64,000 bases of DNA from Dyadobacter crusticola DSM 16708 (GCF_000701505.1 NZ_JNJB01000005.1:1-64000); one strand, 5' to 3'. Numbered from the stretch's first letter, positions 1 to 8,653 are shown. The notes: a model not told the origin generated them from the letters alone. Numbers and translations are program-made.

Positions 1-251
1 ACCTGAAGTTCTCCGATCTTGGAATACAATTCTTTCTCCTTTGTATTTTCAGTGTCATTCCCAGCCGTCGGTACCTCTTTGCTGAACACGAGCTCCGCCT
101 TTTCCAGAAACTCCCGCTTCCAGGCCGCTATCTGCGTTGGATGAATCTCATACTTGGAGGCTAGTTCCTGGACGGTCTGAACCTCTTTGATAGCTTCAAT
201 GGCCACTTTGGCTTTGAAGCTTGCGCTGAATTTTCTGCGTTCCTTTTTCAT
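1..251 (-). CDS. IS3-family transposase OrfA (N-terminal part, runs off the window)
   Basis: Reading leftwards from the ATG at 251 gives 83 codons without a stop to the window edge. The start (MKKERRKFSASFKAKVAIEA) is typical of the HTH protein OrfA (transposase_8 type) of IS3 elements. A helix-turn-helix follows (about residues 14-45, ELASKYEIHPTQIAAWKREF) and then the beginning of a charged leucine-zipper segment (KEKELYSKIGELQ). OrfA binds the element ends and is normally joined to the DDE protein OrfB by -1 frameshifting; OrfB would be to the left of the window. Recognition is by motif memory and has not been searched. Confidence 0.8.
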   Translation of the reverse strand, partial: MKKERRKFSASFKAKVAIEAIKEVQTVQELASKYEIHPTQIAAWKREFLEKAELVFSKEVPTAGNDTENTKEKELYSKIGELQ

Positions 252-305
252 AGTCAACTACTAAAATAGAAATTTAAGTAGCTGTCCAGATTTTTGGGAG
301 TATTA
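1..305 (-). mobile_element. Left end of an IS3-family insertion sequence, cut by the window edge
   Basis: The stretch holds the first part of an IS3-type orfA read leftwards, preceded by about 50 bp of non-coding sequence. A plausible terminal inverted repeat lies near 281-303, read on the minus strand as TACTCCCAAAAATCTGGACA. The other end, orfB and the target duplication lie outside the window, so the exact boundary and completeness cannot be fixed. Confidence 0.6.
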
Positions 306-356
306 TAGTATATAGACATGTAATATCGGACTCACCCAAACCGAACCCCAATCAAC

Positions 357-596
357 TCAACCCCTCGTCTCAATCGTAAAATTGCTATTCCCTTTCACCC
401 AGGAATTTACAGTCTGGGGAGTTACCTGCAATTTTTCCGCTAAATCCTTTTGGCTCATTCCAAGTTTTCGCAATTAGGCGAGGATATTAATCGCGATAAT
501 CCTTGATTTTTCAAGGGCTTTGGGATTTTCGGCTTTGCGGCTGCGCTTGAAAAAAATACAATCCAGCAGCTTCCCTCTTCCAAGTCGGGAGCTGAA
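357..596 (-). pseudogene. Broken XRE-family HTH regulator (antitoxin-like)
   Basis: Conceptual translation leftwards from about 596 gives a recognisable Cro/C1-type domain: KALEKSRIIAINILA, then an in-frame TAA at 474-476, then LRKLGMSQKDLAEKLQVTPQ and TVNSWVKGNSNFTIET before the frame ends at 357. The segment after the stop is a canonical XRE helix-turn-helix of the kind found in HigA-like antitoxins. No ATG is seen upstream in frame, an internal stop is present and the C-terminal helices are missing, so this is a remnant. It lies next to an IS3 end, which may have caused the truncation. Confidence 0.7.
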
Positions 597-605
597 TGAT
601 CAATT

Positions 606-1092
606 TTGCACCTTCAAGTATTTTCTATTAACCACTTCAATTTTTACCAATTGTTATTGCCTGCTATAAGTTTGCTGCTCTGCACATTTTTGCAACATGA
701 TCCACCTGCAACCAAGCGAAGTGTGATTCGATATGATAAGCTGCCCGTGTCCAGGAGCGGCGATACCTTGCGTTTTTCGTCGGATGATCTTCAAGTGTCT
801 TTCATTGATGTCAAAGAGAAAGGAATTAAAGTATTGTCTAAGGCTAAGTCAGGTGCTATTCAGCATTTTAGTGAGCCGACCGTTGGCATTGAAAGTTGCT
901 CCGATACTGCATACGCTGCGGATCTAAATCATTACGGCGCCTAAGAATAAGCCGCTGTCTAACCTTACAGAAGCAGATCGGCGCAAGCTAATGTCGAAAC
1001 AGCCGCGGGATATGATTCAATTCTTAAAATACGAGGATAAAACCCAAATAAAAATCTGCTGCATAAGCAGTATTGTACTTAGGTTCCATTAA
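606..1092 (+). pseudogene. Small exported protein of unknown function, apparently frameshifted
   Basis: Frame one runs from a TTG at 606 to a stop at 944. It has a hydrophobic N-terminal stretch (about residues 13-29, QLLLPAISLLLCTFL) resembling a signal or anchor segment, then a polar domain. The second reading frame is open from 928 to 1092 (starting IITAPKNKPLSNLTEADRRK). A one-base shift near 926-930 would join them into about 160 residues, and a strong terminator follows immediately, so the unit was probably one gene. I do not recognise the family. There is no ATG start, which suggests that the 5' end may also be damaged. Confidence 0.45.
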
Positions 1093-1127
1093 AAGCTGTG
1101 CGGTTCGTTATTCCCGCACAGCTTTTT
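1091..1127. terminator. Bidirectional hairpin terminator
   Basis: A perfect 13 bp stem (AAAAGCTGTGCGG at 1091-1103 with its complement at 1114-1126) has A and T runs on its two sides. It sits between the rightward unit ending at 1092 and the leftward nuclease gene ending at 1150, and would serve both. Confidence 0.8.
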
Positions 1128-1149
1128 GACAATATCCAAGACACACCTG

Positions 1150-4100
1150 CTATTTCACAACCAATTTAACTTGCTGCTTACCAAGCCCAGCTGTCATAAA
1201 TTCAACATAATATAGCCCGGCAGTCAATGGGCCTTTTGTTTGCAACAAAAACTCATGCATATGCTCACCTTTGGTTACAACGATATTTACTTGCTGGCTA
1301 GTGATTCCAAACATCCGCAATGATTGAATATCAGCATTAGGCGCTAATAGTGTAAAAACCCCATGGTTTGGGTTTGGATAAATTACATTTTGCAGATTCT
1401 CAGAATCAGCTTTCACTGCAATAATTCGCGATAATTCGAAAGTGCCTTGAAAATCGTGTTGTTTAAGCTGATAGTAATAAGTTTTTCCCGGCTGTACATG
1501 GACATCACGAAAAGCATAATCATTACGCTGGTTTGTAGTCGCATTACCTGATACAAAACCGATCTTCTCGAACTGCATTCCATCCATGCTCTTCAAAACC
1601 TCGAATCCTCTATTATCTTCTTCGCCCGCCGTTTTCCAGCTCAACTCAATACCTTGCTTTGAAGCCGTTCCTTCAAATGAAATGTAGCTTACCGGCAAAG
1701 CTTTGTCCAGTGCCAGACCGATCAGGACAGGGTCGTGGTCGGAGGACCGGAACTGGTCAGCGCTATACAGACTGCTCACCTGAGCCGGCGATTTAAACTC
1801 CGTATTGTAATCCATTACATTAGGCTCGTCCGCATTGATGTGCCATTTGGCTGCGCCGGTTACCTGCCTGCTCAATGAGCCGCTCGCCAATGCATGGTCG
1901 AGCGAACCGACCTGTCCATCAAAAACATAAGAATAGGACGTTTCAGGAAGCAGGTTTTGGTAACCTGCCGCCGCCAGGATGGTAAGCGGATCTTCCTTGG
2001 CGTATGCATTTAAGTCACCCAAAATCAAATAGTCCGGATCCTCACTGCCCGTAGGTTTCAATGCTAGCCAGGCAGCCAGATTGATTGCTTGTCTGCTGCG
2101 GGTACCATTTGAAAAGCCTTGTCCGTCTCCGGCATCTCCATCCCCCGCGCCACCTGAGCTTGATCCTTTGGATTTGAAGTGATTTACTACGACAGTAAAT
2201 TCTTCTCCATTTGAATTTTGCGTAAAAGTCTGAGCCAGGGGCCGACGGCCTACAAGGTCAAATGCGGCGCTGGTGGTTAATGTAGCAGCATTGCCTGACG
2301 GTGTTACCTGGCTGGTTTTGTAAATGATCCCGACTGTGATCGCATCTGTTGAGATTGGAGCGCCTGCGCTGGCAGGGTCTATAAATGCGTAATCGCCTGT
2401 ACCTTCCGCGTCTGCATTCAGGCCGCTTACCAGGTCTTCCAGCGCGCTGGTTGGCGTAGCTCCATTGTGCTGAATTTCCATTAACCCGATCAGATCTGCG
2501 CCAGACCGGATCAGTGCTTTGATGATTTTGGTTTTTTGACGTTGAAATTCCTCTGCCGTGTTAGCGCCGCGATATGCGTCGCCGCTCACGTCGAGATTCA
2601 CAAAATAGTTGAGCACGTTCGCACTGCCGACTTTAAGCGATGGTGATCCCGAAACAGCGCCTCCAGTGAGCGCGGGCGGCGTATCGGAACGTGGATTAAC
2701 GGGTTGAAAATTGACACCTGTCGCTGTTTGGATGCGGTAACCTTCCAGGCGCTCGTCCAGAATTCCGACGATGCTCGCCACCTGATCGCCTCCGCGCAAG
2801 GTGTTGGACGCACTGAGCGGGTTTCCGCCGCGACCGAAAATGATCGGATCCGGGTTCTGGCGCGTGCTGCCATCATCGAGTAAGATTTGCCTTTTAGCTA
2901 TTTGGGCCAGATAAGCACTGTATCCGGCTGCGTCAGGTGCATTAAACTGCGTAAACTGGTCGAGCCGCGCATCGGTTCCCGGCTGGTTACCATCCCCTTC
3001 AACCGAAAGTAAAACCTGTCCGTAACGCCCCAGCTCGAAAAACTCAGTGACAGTAAGATTTCCAGTGGTGGCACTCAGCTCCGTCAACATTCCTTCGTAC
3101 TGTTCCAGATTTGCCACATCTGCTACCGGCAATTTTACTGCAACAGGCGTCGGCATTGCAGCCGGGCCAAGATTTGTAAAGCTGGTCAACGTTTTGATCT
3201 CGGTCAATCGCGTGGTAACGCCGCTGGTGGTGCCTACGAAATCCACGACGGTACCTGTCAGATTTACCTTATCTCCCTGGTTCGGCGTAACCACTCCAAC
3301 AGGATCAGCCGCAACATTATACACGAAAATACCTTCTGATGTAGTCGGGTCTGAGTCGGCGTCAGCATCTTCTTCCTGCACATAAAAACCATTTAAGCCA
3401 TTTGAACCAATAAAAGTACGCGTCACCACGCCTTCAATTGTGTATTCACCCGTAAGCGCAGCTAACTGCCCGCTTCCCTGAATCGCATGGATTTTCGTCG
3501 CTGTGCCAGGAGGCGCAATGGTCGTGAAAGTCCAGGCAATAGCATCGGTTATGCCTGAAAAATCATTGCCAGCCGCATCACTGAACGCACCGGCCGGCAA
3601 GGTGACAGCGTAAAGCTTGCTGTTCAGCAAAGTAACACCCGAGATGGTGATAACCGCACCATTCACAGTCACATCAGCCGATTGAATGTCAACTGACTGC
3701 GTAGTATTATCAGTTGTATTGGTGATTGTAAATGCCCCCGCTTTTTTCACCACATTCTCCGACAACGTCAGCACCAAATTGCTGGTTAACTGAACGTTGG
3801 TTGCATTCTCTTGCGGAGAAAGGGAGCTGATTACCGGCGCGGTCACATCCGGCCCCGATACAGTTTCATCGATTGATACATCGTCCAAAGCAATGCGGTC
3901 GCGGCTACCTGTCAGTCCGACGGACGATTCCCAGTAAATCCATCTCAATTGCACCAGGTTCTGGTTTTCCAAAGCCGCAGGAAGCATTATAGAGAACGAC
4001 GCTGCATGCCCGGCTACATTGCCTGCTGATGAGTAAACTTCTGCCGCCGTACCCAGGTCTGAGAAGTCGCCGGAGTCGCCGATTCGGTATTGCAAAGCAA

Positions 4101-4530
4101 GGCTGTTGTCCCGACTTGCTTGCTGCTGTATCGTGCGCGCCGTCCATTCGACCAGGATGTTCGTTTTTCCAATGGTATTAATCGAAATCACAACAGCACC
4201 GGCCGCATTGGAGCCGGAAGCGAGCATTGCAATCCCGTTTTCTCCATTAGTTCCTGCATTGAGCCAGCCGCCGGACGTACTGTTGGTCAGATAAGGCAGG
4301 TCGCCACTTGCCGGGCTAGTCGTCCTGCTGGTTGGAATAGCTGCGCTGGTTGTTCCAAAACGGTGGACAGCAACGCCCGCAGGGAGTGTGCCACCTGCTA
4401 TTTCCGTGTAAGAAAATGGCAGGCTTTGTGCCGGCGGCGAGGTTTGTGCGAATGCGCCAGGCGCCAGGACAAGGATCCAGGCTGAGCGCAAAAACAAACT
4501 GATATGCTTCCGTGATAGATTATACTTCAT
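1150..4530 (-). CDS. Secreted ExeM/NucH-like extracellular nuclease with T9SS sorting domain
   Basis: This 1126-residue protein starts with a signal peptide (cleavage near residue 28). An N-terminal beta-rich region is followed by a bacterial Ig-like (Big_5-type) domain at about 229-338, a YhcR/ExeM-type OB-fold region at about 345-480, and an endonuclease/exonuclease/phosphatase domain at about 635-985. The EEP signature residues are visible: the early Asn in SANVLNYF, the Glu in GLMEIQ, VNHFKSKG, GDLNAYAKEDP and the terminal SSDHDPV. The last 75 residues begin YPNPNHGVF and end in a Lys/Val-rich strand, matching the type A sorting domain that directs cargo through the type IX system. It likely degrades extracellular DNA for nutrients. 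It lies 43 bp downstream of the PhoD-like phosphatase on the same strand, so the two probably form a phosphorus-scavenging operon (inference). Confidence 0.9.
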   Translation of the reverse strand: MKYNLSRKHISLFLRSAWILVLAPGAFAQTSPPAQSLPFSYTEIAGGTLPAGVAVHRFGTTSAAIPTSRTTSPASGDLPYLTNSTSGGWLNAGTNGENGIAMLASGSNAAGAVVISINTIGKTNILVEWTARTIQQQASRDNSLALQYRIGDSGDFSDLGTAAEVYSSAGNVAGHAASFSIMLPAALENQNLVQLRWIYWESSVGLTGSRDRIALDDVSIDETVSGPDVTAPVISSLSPQENATNVQLTSNLVLTLSENVVKKAGAFTITNTTDNTTQSVDIQSADVTVNGAVITISGVTLLNSKLYAVTLPAGAFSDAAGNDFSGITDAIAWTFTTIAPPGTATKIHAIQGSGQLAALTGEYTIEGVVTRTFIGSNGLNGFYVQEEDADADSDPTTSEGIFVYNVAADPVGVVTPNQGDKVNLTGTVVDFVGTTSGVTTRLTEIKTLTSFTNLGPAAMPTPVAVKLPVADVANLEQYEGMLTELSATTGNLTVTEFFELGRYGQVLLSVEGDGNQPGTDARLDQFTQFNAPDAAGYSAYLAQIAKRQILLDDGSTRQNPDPIIFGRGGNPLSASNTLRGGDQVASIVGILDERLEGYRIQTATGVNFQPVNPRSDTPPALTGGAVSGSPSLKVGSANVLNYFVNLDVSGDAYRGANTAEEFQRQKTKIIKALIRSGADLIGLMEIQHNGATPTSALEDLVSGLNADAEGTGDYAFIDPASAGAPISTDAITVGIIYKTSQVTPSGNAATLTTSAAFDLVGRRPLAQTFTQNSNGEEFTVVVNHFKSKGSSSGGAGDGDAGDGQGFSNGTRSRQAINLAAWLALKPTGSEDPDYLILGDLNAYAKEDPLTILAAAGYQNLLPETSYSYVFDGQVGSLDHALASGSLSRQVTGAAKWHINADEPNVMDYNTEFKSPAQVSSLYSADQFRSSDHDPVLIGLALDKALPVSYISFEGTASKQGIELSWKTAGEEDNRGFEVLKSMDGMQFEKIGFVSGNATTNQRNDYAFRDVHVQPGKTYYYQLKQHDFQGTFELSRIIAVKADSENLQNVIYPNPNHGVFTLLAPNADIQSLRMFGITSQQVNIVVTKGEHMHEFLLQTKGPLTAGLYYVEFMTAGLGKQQVKLVVK

Positions 4531-4573
4531 AGTAATGGAATTTATAAGTTGATGTAAGTTTCAGCGAGGCAGG

Positions 4574-6322
4574 TTATGCCATGATGGTTTCGGAATGGCC
4601 GATCGTAGTTGCTATCGTGGGCGAAGTAATGCTAGCTACATAGCGCCATTCACTTACAACCTTACTTGTACTGAACTTAGCCATTACATATCCCCGGCGC
4701 GACGCATCCAGGTATTGCAGGTCATCGACGAGCAAGGCCAGTGCCTGCTCAAAACCGCCAAGGGAAGCCGGGTCCGCGCCAAGATATTCTTCAAAACCAG
4801 GCGAAGTAACCGACGGAGCAGCCAGTTCCCAGCCTGCCCGGGACTTATCATTTGCATTCAAATGAGAATACCACCCATTGTGCGAATCGCCTGCAAGTGC
4901 GATCAGCTTTTTGCCTTTTGCCATTGCATACACCATTTCGCGCTCCACGGGATAACCGTCCCAGGCATCGAGGTTATAAGGAAGTACCGTCTGGATACGG
5001 CCTTTTTCCTGTGGCGTCAGTGTAGGATCGCCAGCCCGCAGCCGCGCTTTCAATTGAGTGAGTTCTATCAAAGTTGTCTGAAACATTTTGAATGTTGCCG
5101 GGCTGGCAGAACCCGTTGCATCCACTTCTCCCACGATCTGAACAATTGCGAGCAGCAGTTCAGCGGGTACGTACATTTTCCCCATCAAAACCTGTTGTCC
5201 CAAAACCTGCCAAGTCCCTTTCCCTGACCCAATGGCCGATCCCAGCCAGTTAAGCTGCTCTTTTCCCAAAATAGTCCGGTTTGGATTAAGCCAATCTTGC
5301 TGAAATGCCGCCGCGTCCAATCCGGTTTGCGTCAAATAATCGGAATACGAAAGCTGCTCGTCGCGCCCGATAATGCGGGTATCGAGCATGTGCAGATCCA
5401 TGATATTCCCGAACGTAAAGCTCCTGTAGATCTTTTCGTCGACAAGTGTTCTAACACCGATATATTCGTGATAGGCTTTAATTGCGCGCTGTTTTCTTTC
5501 CAGAAAGCTGCCTTCATTCTGGTTGTGGTTTTGTGCGCCGTCTTTGAATGCATCGTTCGCAACTTCATGGTCATCCCAGACGCATATAAATGGTTTTTTC
5601 TGGTGGGCCAGTTGCAGCTGCGGATCGCTCCGGTATTGTTTAAAACGCGTGCGGTAATCGTCCAGCGATAGGATTTCATTCGCCGGTTTGTGAAGACGAC
5701 CCAATGCAATGGTGTCCGGATTGGAACCATACTGCCCTGAGCCATATTCATAAATATAATCCCCCAAATGCAAAACCACATCTGCCTCCGAAGCGGCAAT
5801 TGCACCATATACATTGAAAAGTCCCGCCGGATAATTCGAACAAGAACAAACCGCCAGCTTCACTTCCTCCGTCTCCCCGGCCTTCGCCAGCGTTTTCGTC
5901 TCCCCTGTTGGTGAGATTACATTGGTATTTGTAATGCTAAAACGATAGTAGTATTTGGTATTAGACTTCAAGCCGCTGATGTCGACGCTCACTGTAAAGT
6001 CATCATTAACGGACGCGTCAAGCATTTCAGTTTTGACAATCTGCGCAAAGCCCGCGTCTGTGGCAAGATCATAAGTCAGTGTTACTTTCGGAGAAGACGT
6101 GTTTGCGGGAGACACCCTTGTCCAGAGAATGATCCCGCTATCAGTAGGATCGAAACTGGCCACATTATAATCAAAGCTGCCATTCTGATTCGGGTCATTC
6201 GGGTCTGGTATGTTGTGATCTGTGCAGCTGCCCACCAGAACGGTTGATAAAATAACACCTCCTGCTCCCAGCATGGAGCGCTCCAAAAATTTCCTGCGGT
6301 TAATCGTAGTGTTGCCTTTCAT
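4574..6322 (-). CDS. phoD: PhoD-family alkaline phosphatase/phosphodiesterase
   Basis: PhoD enzymes are metal-dependent phosphomono- and diesterases exported by the Tat pathway. The N-terminus contains a twin-arginine motif (INRRKFLERS), a hydrophobic stretch and a lipobox-like VGSC, so a Tat-exported lipoprotein is likely. Catalytic landmarks of the family are present: HLGDYIYEYG, CVWDDHEVANDAF, LDTRIIGRD and LAGDSHNGW. A purple-acid-phosphatase-like N-terminal beta domain precedes them. The ATG at 6322 gives a normal short Tat n-region; another ATG at 6337 adds five residues. It is the upstream member of a probable pair with the secreted nuclease. About 380 bp upstream holds no convincing gene. 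Confidence 0.9.
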   Translation of the reverse strand: MKGNTTINRRKFLERSMLGAGGVILSTVLVGSCTDHNIPDPNDPNQNGSFDYNVASFDPTDSGIILWTRVSPANTSSPKVTLTYDLATDAGFAQIVKTEMLDASVNDDFTVSVDISGLKSNTKYYYRFSITNTNVISPTGETKTLAKAGETEEVKLAVCSCSNYPAGLFNVYGAIAASEADVVLHLGDYIYEYGSGQYGSNPDTIALGRLHKPANEILSLDDYRTRFKQYRSDPQLQLAHQKKPFICVWDDHEVANDAFKDGAQNHNQNEGSFLERKQRAIKAYHEYIGVRTLVDEKIYRSFTFGNIMDLHMLDTRIIGRDEQLSYSDYLTQTGLDAAAFQQDWLNPNRTILGKEQLNWLGSAIGSGKGTWQVLGQQVLMGKMYVPAELLLAIVQIVGEVDATGSASPATFKMFQTTLIELTQLKARLRAGDPTLTPQEKGRIQTVLPYNLDAWDGYPVEREMVYAMAKGKKLIALAGDSHNGWYSHLNANDKSRAGWELAAPSVTSPGFEEYLGADPASLGGFEQALALLVDDLQYLDASRRGYVMAKFSTSKVVSEWRYVASITSPTIATTIGHSETIMA

Positions 6323-6594
6323 ACAGTTATGGATCATTTGAGATTAATCCATAAAGCTACCGCACGCCTGTTTCCAGGATGTCACCAGAAGTTTAACTTG
6401 CTATTAAGATATTAGTATAGACGTACCGCCGCAGGATCCAACTTATGTCCTGATAGCTATGTCAAAGAAAGAGACCGAATCGGTGTTCGTCAATTGTTAC
6501 AGCTTGTTTTGATGCCCATCCGTAGCCAGAATGTGGGCTGCGGCTTACTGGGGATTGGTTCACAGAACGCAGGTAATCACAAATCCCGACACAG

Positions 6595-6654
6595 GAGAAG
6601 GGAATTAATATTTCAAACCGTAATCACGGACTACTATCAAAACATTCCCTTCTC
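6595..6654. repeat. Inverted repeat in a gene-free stretch
   Basis: Arms GAGAAGGGAAT (6595-6605) and its complement (6644-6654) enclose a 38 bp AT-rich loop. The surrounding 6338-6719 contains no credible gene on either strand. The repeat could be a small palindromic element remnant; nothing else supports that. Confidence 0.4.
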
Positions 6655-6719
6655 ACTCCTGGTCAAAGGTTTGTCCGGTTGCAAGCCACCAAACAAAAGG
6701 ACCAGCAATCTTTTTTTCA

Positions 6720-6982
6720 TCACGACCTGGTAATGACAAGTTTTGTTTCCTGAAAACTACCGTCTGAAAGAACCATTTTGACCATGTGTAATCCGGGCGA
6801 CAAGTGGCTGATATCAAGTCCTTGTGCAGTGACACGTTTACTTTCAAGTAATCTCGCGCCTGCGGCATTGAACACTTCGATATGGTTTACCTGCTGATAA
6901 TTACCAATTGAAAGTCTTTCGCTTGCCGGATTAGGACAGGTTACCGAAGCTTTGATCTGGATTGAATCAAAATGATATACTT
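6720..6982 (-). pseudogene. Orphan T9SS C-terminal sorting domain, remnant of a secreted protein gene
   Basis: An open frame without a start codon reads leftwards from a stop near 6981 to TGA at 6720-6722. It contains the hallmarks of a type A sorting domain: TCPNPASERLSIGN, then IEVFNAAGARLLE, LDISHLSPGLHMVKM and a terminal ETKLVITRS. This is the last 80 or so residues of a T9SS cargo protein whose body has been lost. The deletion edge lies next to the tRNA-derived repeat at 7046, so integration or excision of the neighbouring element may have removed the rest. Confidence 0.75.
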
Positions 6983-7021
6983 ATCTTCGAAAACAGTGAA
7001 AAAGGACGTTTATAAACGAAA

Positions 7022-7044
7022 AAAGCGCCCTTTGGAGGCGCTTT
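7022..7044 (-). terminator. Hairpin terminator after the displaced tRNA-Lys 3' end
   Basis: The stem AAAGCGCC/GGCGCTTT (7022-7029 with 7037-7044) is followed on the minus strand by a T run. It lies immediately after a 16 bp copy of the tRNA-Lys 3' end, as the original tRNA terminator would if an element had been inserted into the tRNA gene. Confidence 0.7.
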
Positions 7045-7045
7045 G

Positions 7046-7061
7046 GTGATCCCGCTGGGAT
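7046..7061. repeat. Distal attachment-site repeat (copy of tRNA-Lys 3' end)
   Basis: Identical over 16 bp to 9440-9455. Outside the core the two sites diverge at once, as expected for att sites flanking an insertion. Confidence 0.65.
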
Positions 7062-7251
7062 CATACTTTTTGAGGTAACAAATTGTTCATCAACTGTTTA
7101 TGCCCTGTCAAATCCTCTACTCACCTTGTCACTCACCAAATTGTGGTGAGTGGCTTGCAATTAACTCAAAGATAGAAATTTTATTAATTTCTTATTACGC
7201 TAAAAATAGACCAATTCCGGCGCAACTCTCCTTAGAATAGTGCTTTTGACC

Positions 7252-7590
7252 CTACAATTGAGTCTTTAGCCTGAATTCCGATTGGTTCGCATAAATTTCG
7301 ATGAATTCTTTTGCCTTCTCTATTGTCTCCGGGTATTTGACATAACCTTTGATTTTCAAGGGGTCAACGTTCGCAAATATATGTTCATAAGCGAATCCAT
7401 TCTTATACAAATATTCAGCCACTTTCCATTTATTAATGCGGGCACGTCTCGGAGGGCGAAACCTGTGGGTCAACATTACGGCCGCTTCCTTGCAGTCGGG
7501 ACATTTTTGTGACTGGTTCTGTCGAACGGTAGCATCGGAGTTCAGATTAAATGCTTTTCTACATCTGAAACAGACAAGCTTATGTCCCAT
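7252..7590 (-). CDS. Small zinc-ribbon protein of unknown function
   Basis: This 112-residue protein starts MGHKLVCFRCRKAFNLNSD and has a second cysteine pair in KCPDCKEAA, so the first 35 residues look like a four-cysteine zinc ribbon. A conserved basic segment (HRFRPPRRARINKWK) and a helical C-terminal half with KYPETIEKAKEFIE follow. I recognise the pattern as a recurrent uncharacterised Bacteroidota protein but know no function. A frameshifted paralogue lies divergently at 7969-8269. The gene is cargo of the tRNA-Lys element remnant. Confidence 0.75.
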   Translation of the reverse strand: MGHKLVCFRCRKAFNLNSDATVRQNQSQKCPDCKEAAVMLTHRFRPPRRARINKWKVAEYLYKNGFAYEHIFANVDPLKIKGYVKYPETIEKAKEFIEIYANQSEFRLKTQL

Positions 7591-7892
7591 GTTTTATTTC
7601 TGTCTAATTGAATGTTGGACCATGCTAATATACTCGAAATGCTGCAAATCTTTATGTAGCTGTTGGTTGTTTGGCTTGATGGGCGTTAAGAGAAAGTGAC
7701 TTATCAAATTATGGCTAGCTAAAAATATTACAAAAATCTCCCGCCAGCGACTTCGGAGCGTTTGGGCGGGCCTGATTAGATTGTGACACAATCTGACATC
7801 TGGCCGATTGCGGGTAAGAGACAATCGACACTTTTGAAGCATAATATTTACTTGTGAAGAGAAAGAGGAATAGTCCTAGTGTCGTTCCTATA

Positions 7893-7924
7893 TTGGACGA
7901 GCCCGGTAAAATTCCTTAGTTTTG
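7893..7924 (+). promoter_or_regulatory. Candidate Bacteroidota promoter for the broken paralogue
   Basis: TTG at 7893-7895 and TAGTTTTG at 7917-7924 are 21 bp apart, close to the TTG(n19-20)TAnnTTTG consensus. The position is 45 bp upstream of the old start codon at 7969. Confidence 0.4.
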
Positions 7925-7968
7925 TAAGTAACGTCTAATGGACTTTTTTGAAACAATATTAGCGGTAT

Positions 7969-8269
7969 GGGACATAAACATGTCTGCCTGCCTGTCAAAA
8001 GGCTGTGAATTTAAATGCTGATTATACCATAGCGGAAAAGCAATCACGAAAATGTCCAGGATGTGGAGGAACAATGGCGCTATATCCGCACCGGTTTAGA
8101 CCGCCGAGGAAAAACGCTAATAAAAAAATGGGCTGTGATCCGTTATTTATATCAGAACGGCCTTAACTATCATCATATCACTGAACCTGGCAGACACGGA
8201 TATTCTGAGTATCCAGAAACGATGAAAGAAGCAATTGAGTTTGTGAAGAGATTAGAGTCTAGTCAATAA
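7969..8269 (+). pseudogene. Frameshifted paralogue of the zinc-ribbon protein
   Basis: The ATG at 7969 begins MGHKHVC, matching the paralogue at 7252-7590, but this frame stops at 8010. Shifting frame near 7993 restores CQKAVNLNADYTIAEKQ, then RKCPGCGGTMALYPHRFRPP. A second shift in the A run at about 8122-8129 gives KKWAVIRYLYQNGLNYHHIT, then YPETMKEAIEFVKRLE to the stop at 8269. All landmarks of the intact copy are present in order, so this is a gene inactivated by two frameshifts. The longest single frame, starting near 8063, covers only its C-terminal part. Confidence 0.75.
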
Positions 8270-8301
8270 GGTATCTAAGTAGTACGTATCCTGCCTAATC
8301 A

Positions 8302-8628
8302 ATGGACTCCAAGACTCTTTTCATAAAAAGCACTACTTATTTTCGGCTTGTCACCTGGCAAAAGCAGGATGGTGAGGAGTGGTGCTATATAGGCACTGAA
8401 AGAGACTTTAATCTAGTGAGAGCTTCTAAATTGCTATCCACGTTAAAAGGAGAGCAGATATACTTTGTAACTGATCGGCATGTTTCAGAGCTTGTCGATA
8501 AGAAAGATCTGCTAGACTCTTTGAAAGACAGAGTGTTAGCTGGCAACTTTATACTATGGGATCTCGCATTCGAATCGATTGTCGAATTCCACCGGATCGG
8601 AGTGGCTAGACAAGGCTTTCGACCCTAA
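8302..8628 (+). CDS. Hypothetical protein, 108 residues
   Basis: An ATG-started frame encodes a soluble 108-residue protein rich in aromatic and charged residues (MDSKTLFIKSTTYFRLVTWQ at the start). It has no signal peptide, membrane segment or motif that I recognise. It follows the broken zinc-ribbon paralogue by 32 bp on the same strand and ends just before an inverted repeat. Its location inside the integrated remnant makes it element cargo. It may be real but could be non-functional, since its neighbours are decayed. Confidence 0.5.
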   Translation: MDSKTLFIKSTTYFRLVTWQKQDGEEWCYIGTERDFNLVRASKLLSTLKGEQIYFVTDRHVSELVDKKDLLDSLKDRVLAGNFILWDLAFESIVEFHRIGVARQGFRP

Positions 8629-8653
8629 GTGCAAGGTAAAACTTTCCGATTTT

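Noticed and set aside
4595..5227. 210-residue open frame on the plus strand
   Set aside because: Antisense to phoD and without recognisable domain or start context.
6494..6733. 79-residue plus-strand frame
   Set aside because: It overlaps the T9SS remnant and the inverted repeat and has no protein-like features.
7594..7842. 82-residue minus-strand frame upstream of the zinc-ribbon gene
   Set aside because: No convincing start or motif; the interval looks like the control region between divergent paralogues.
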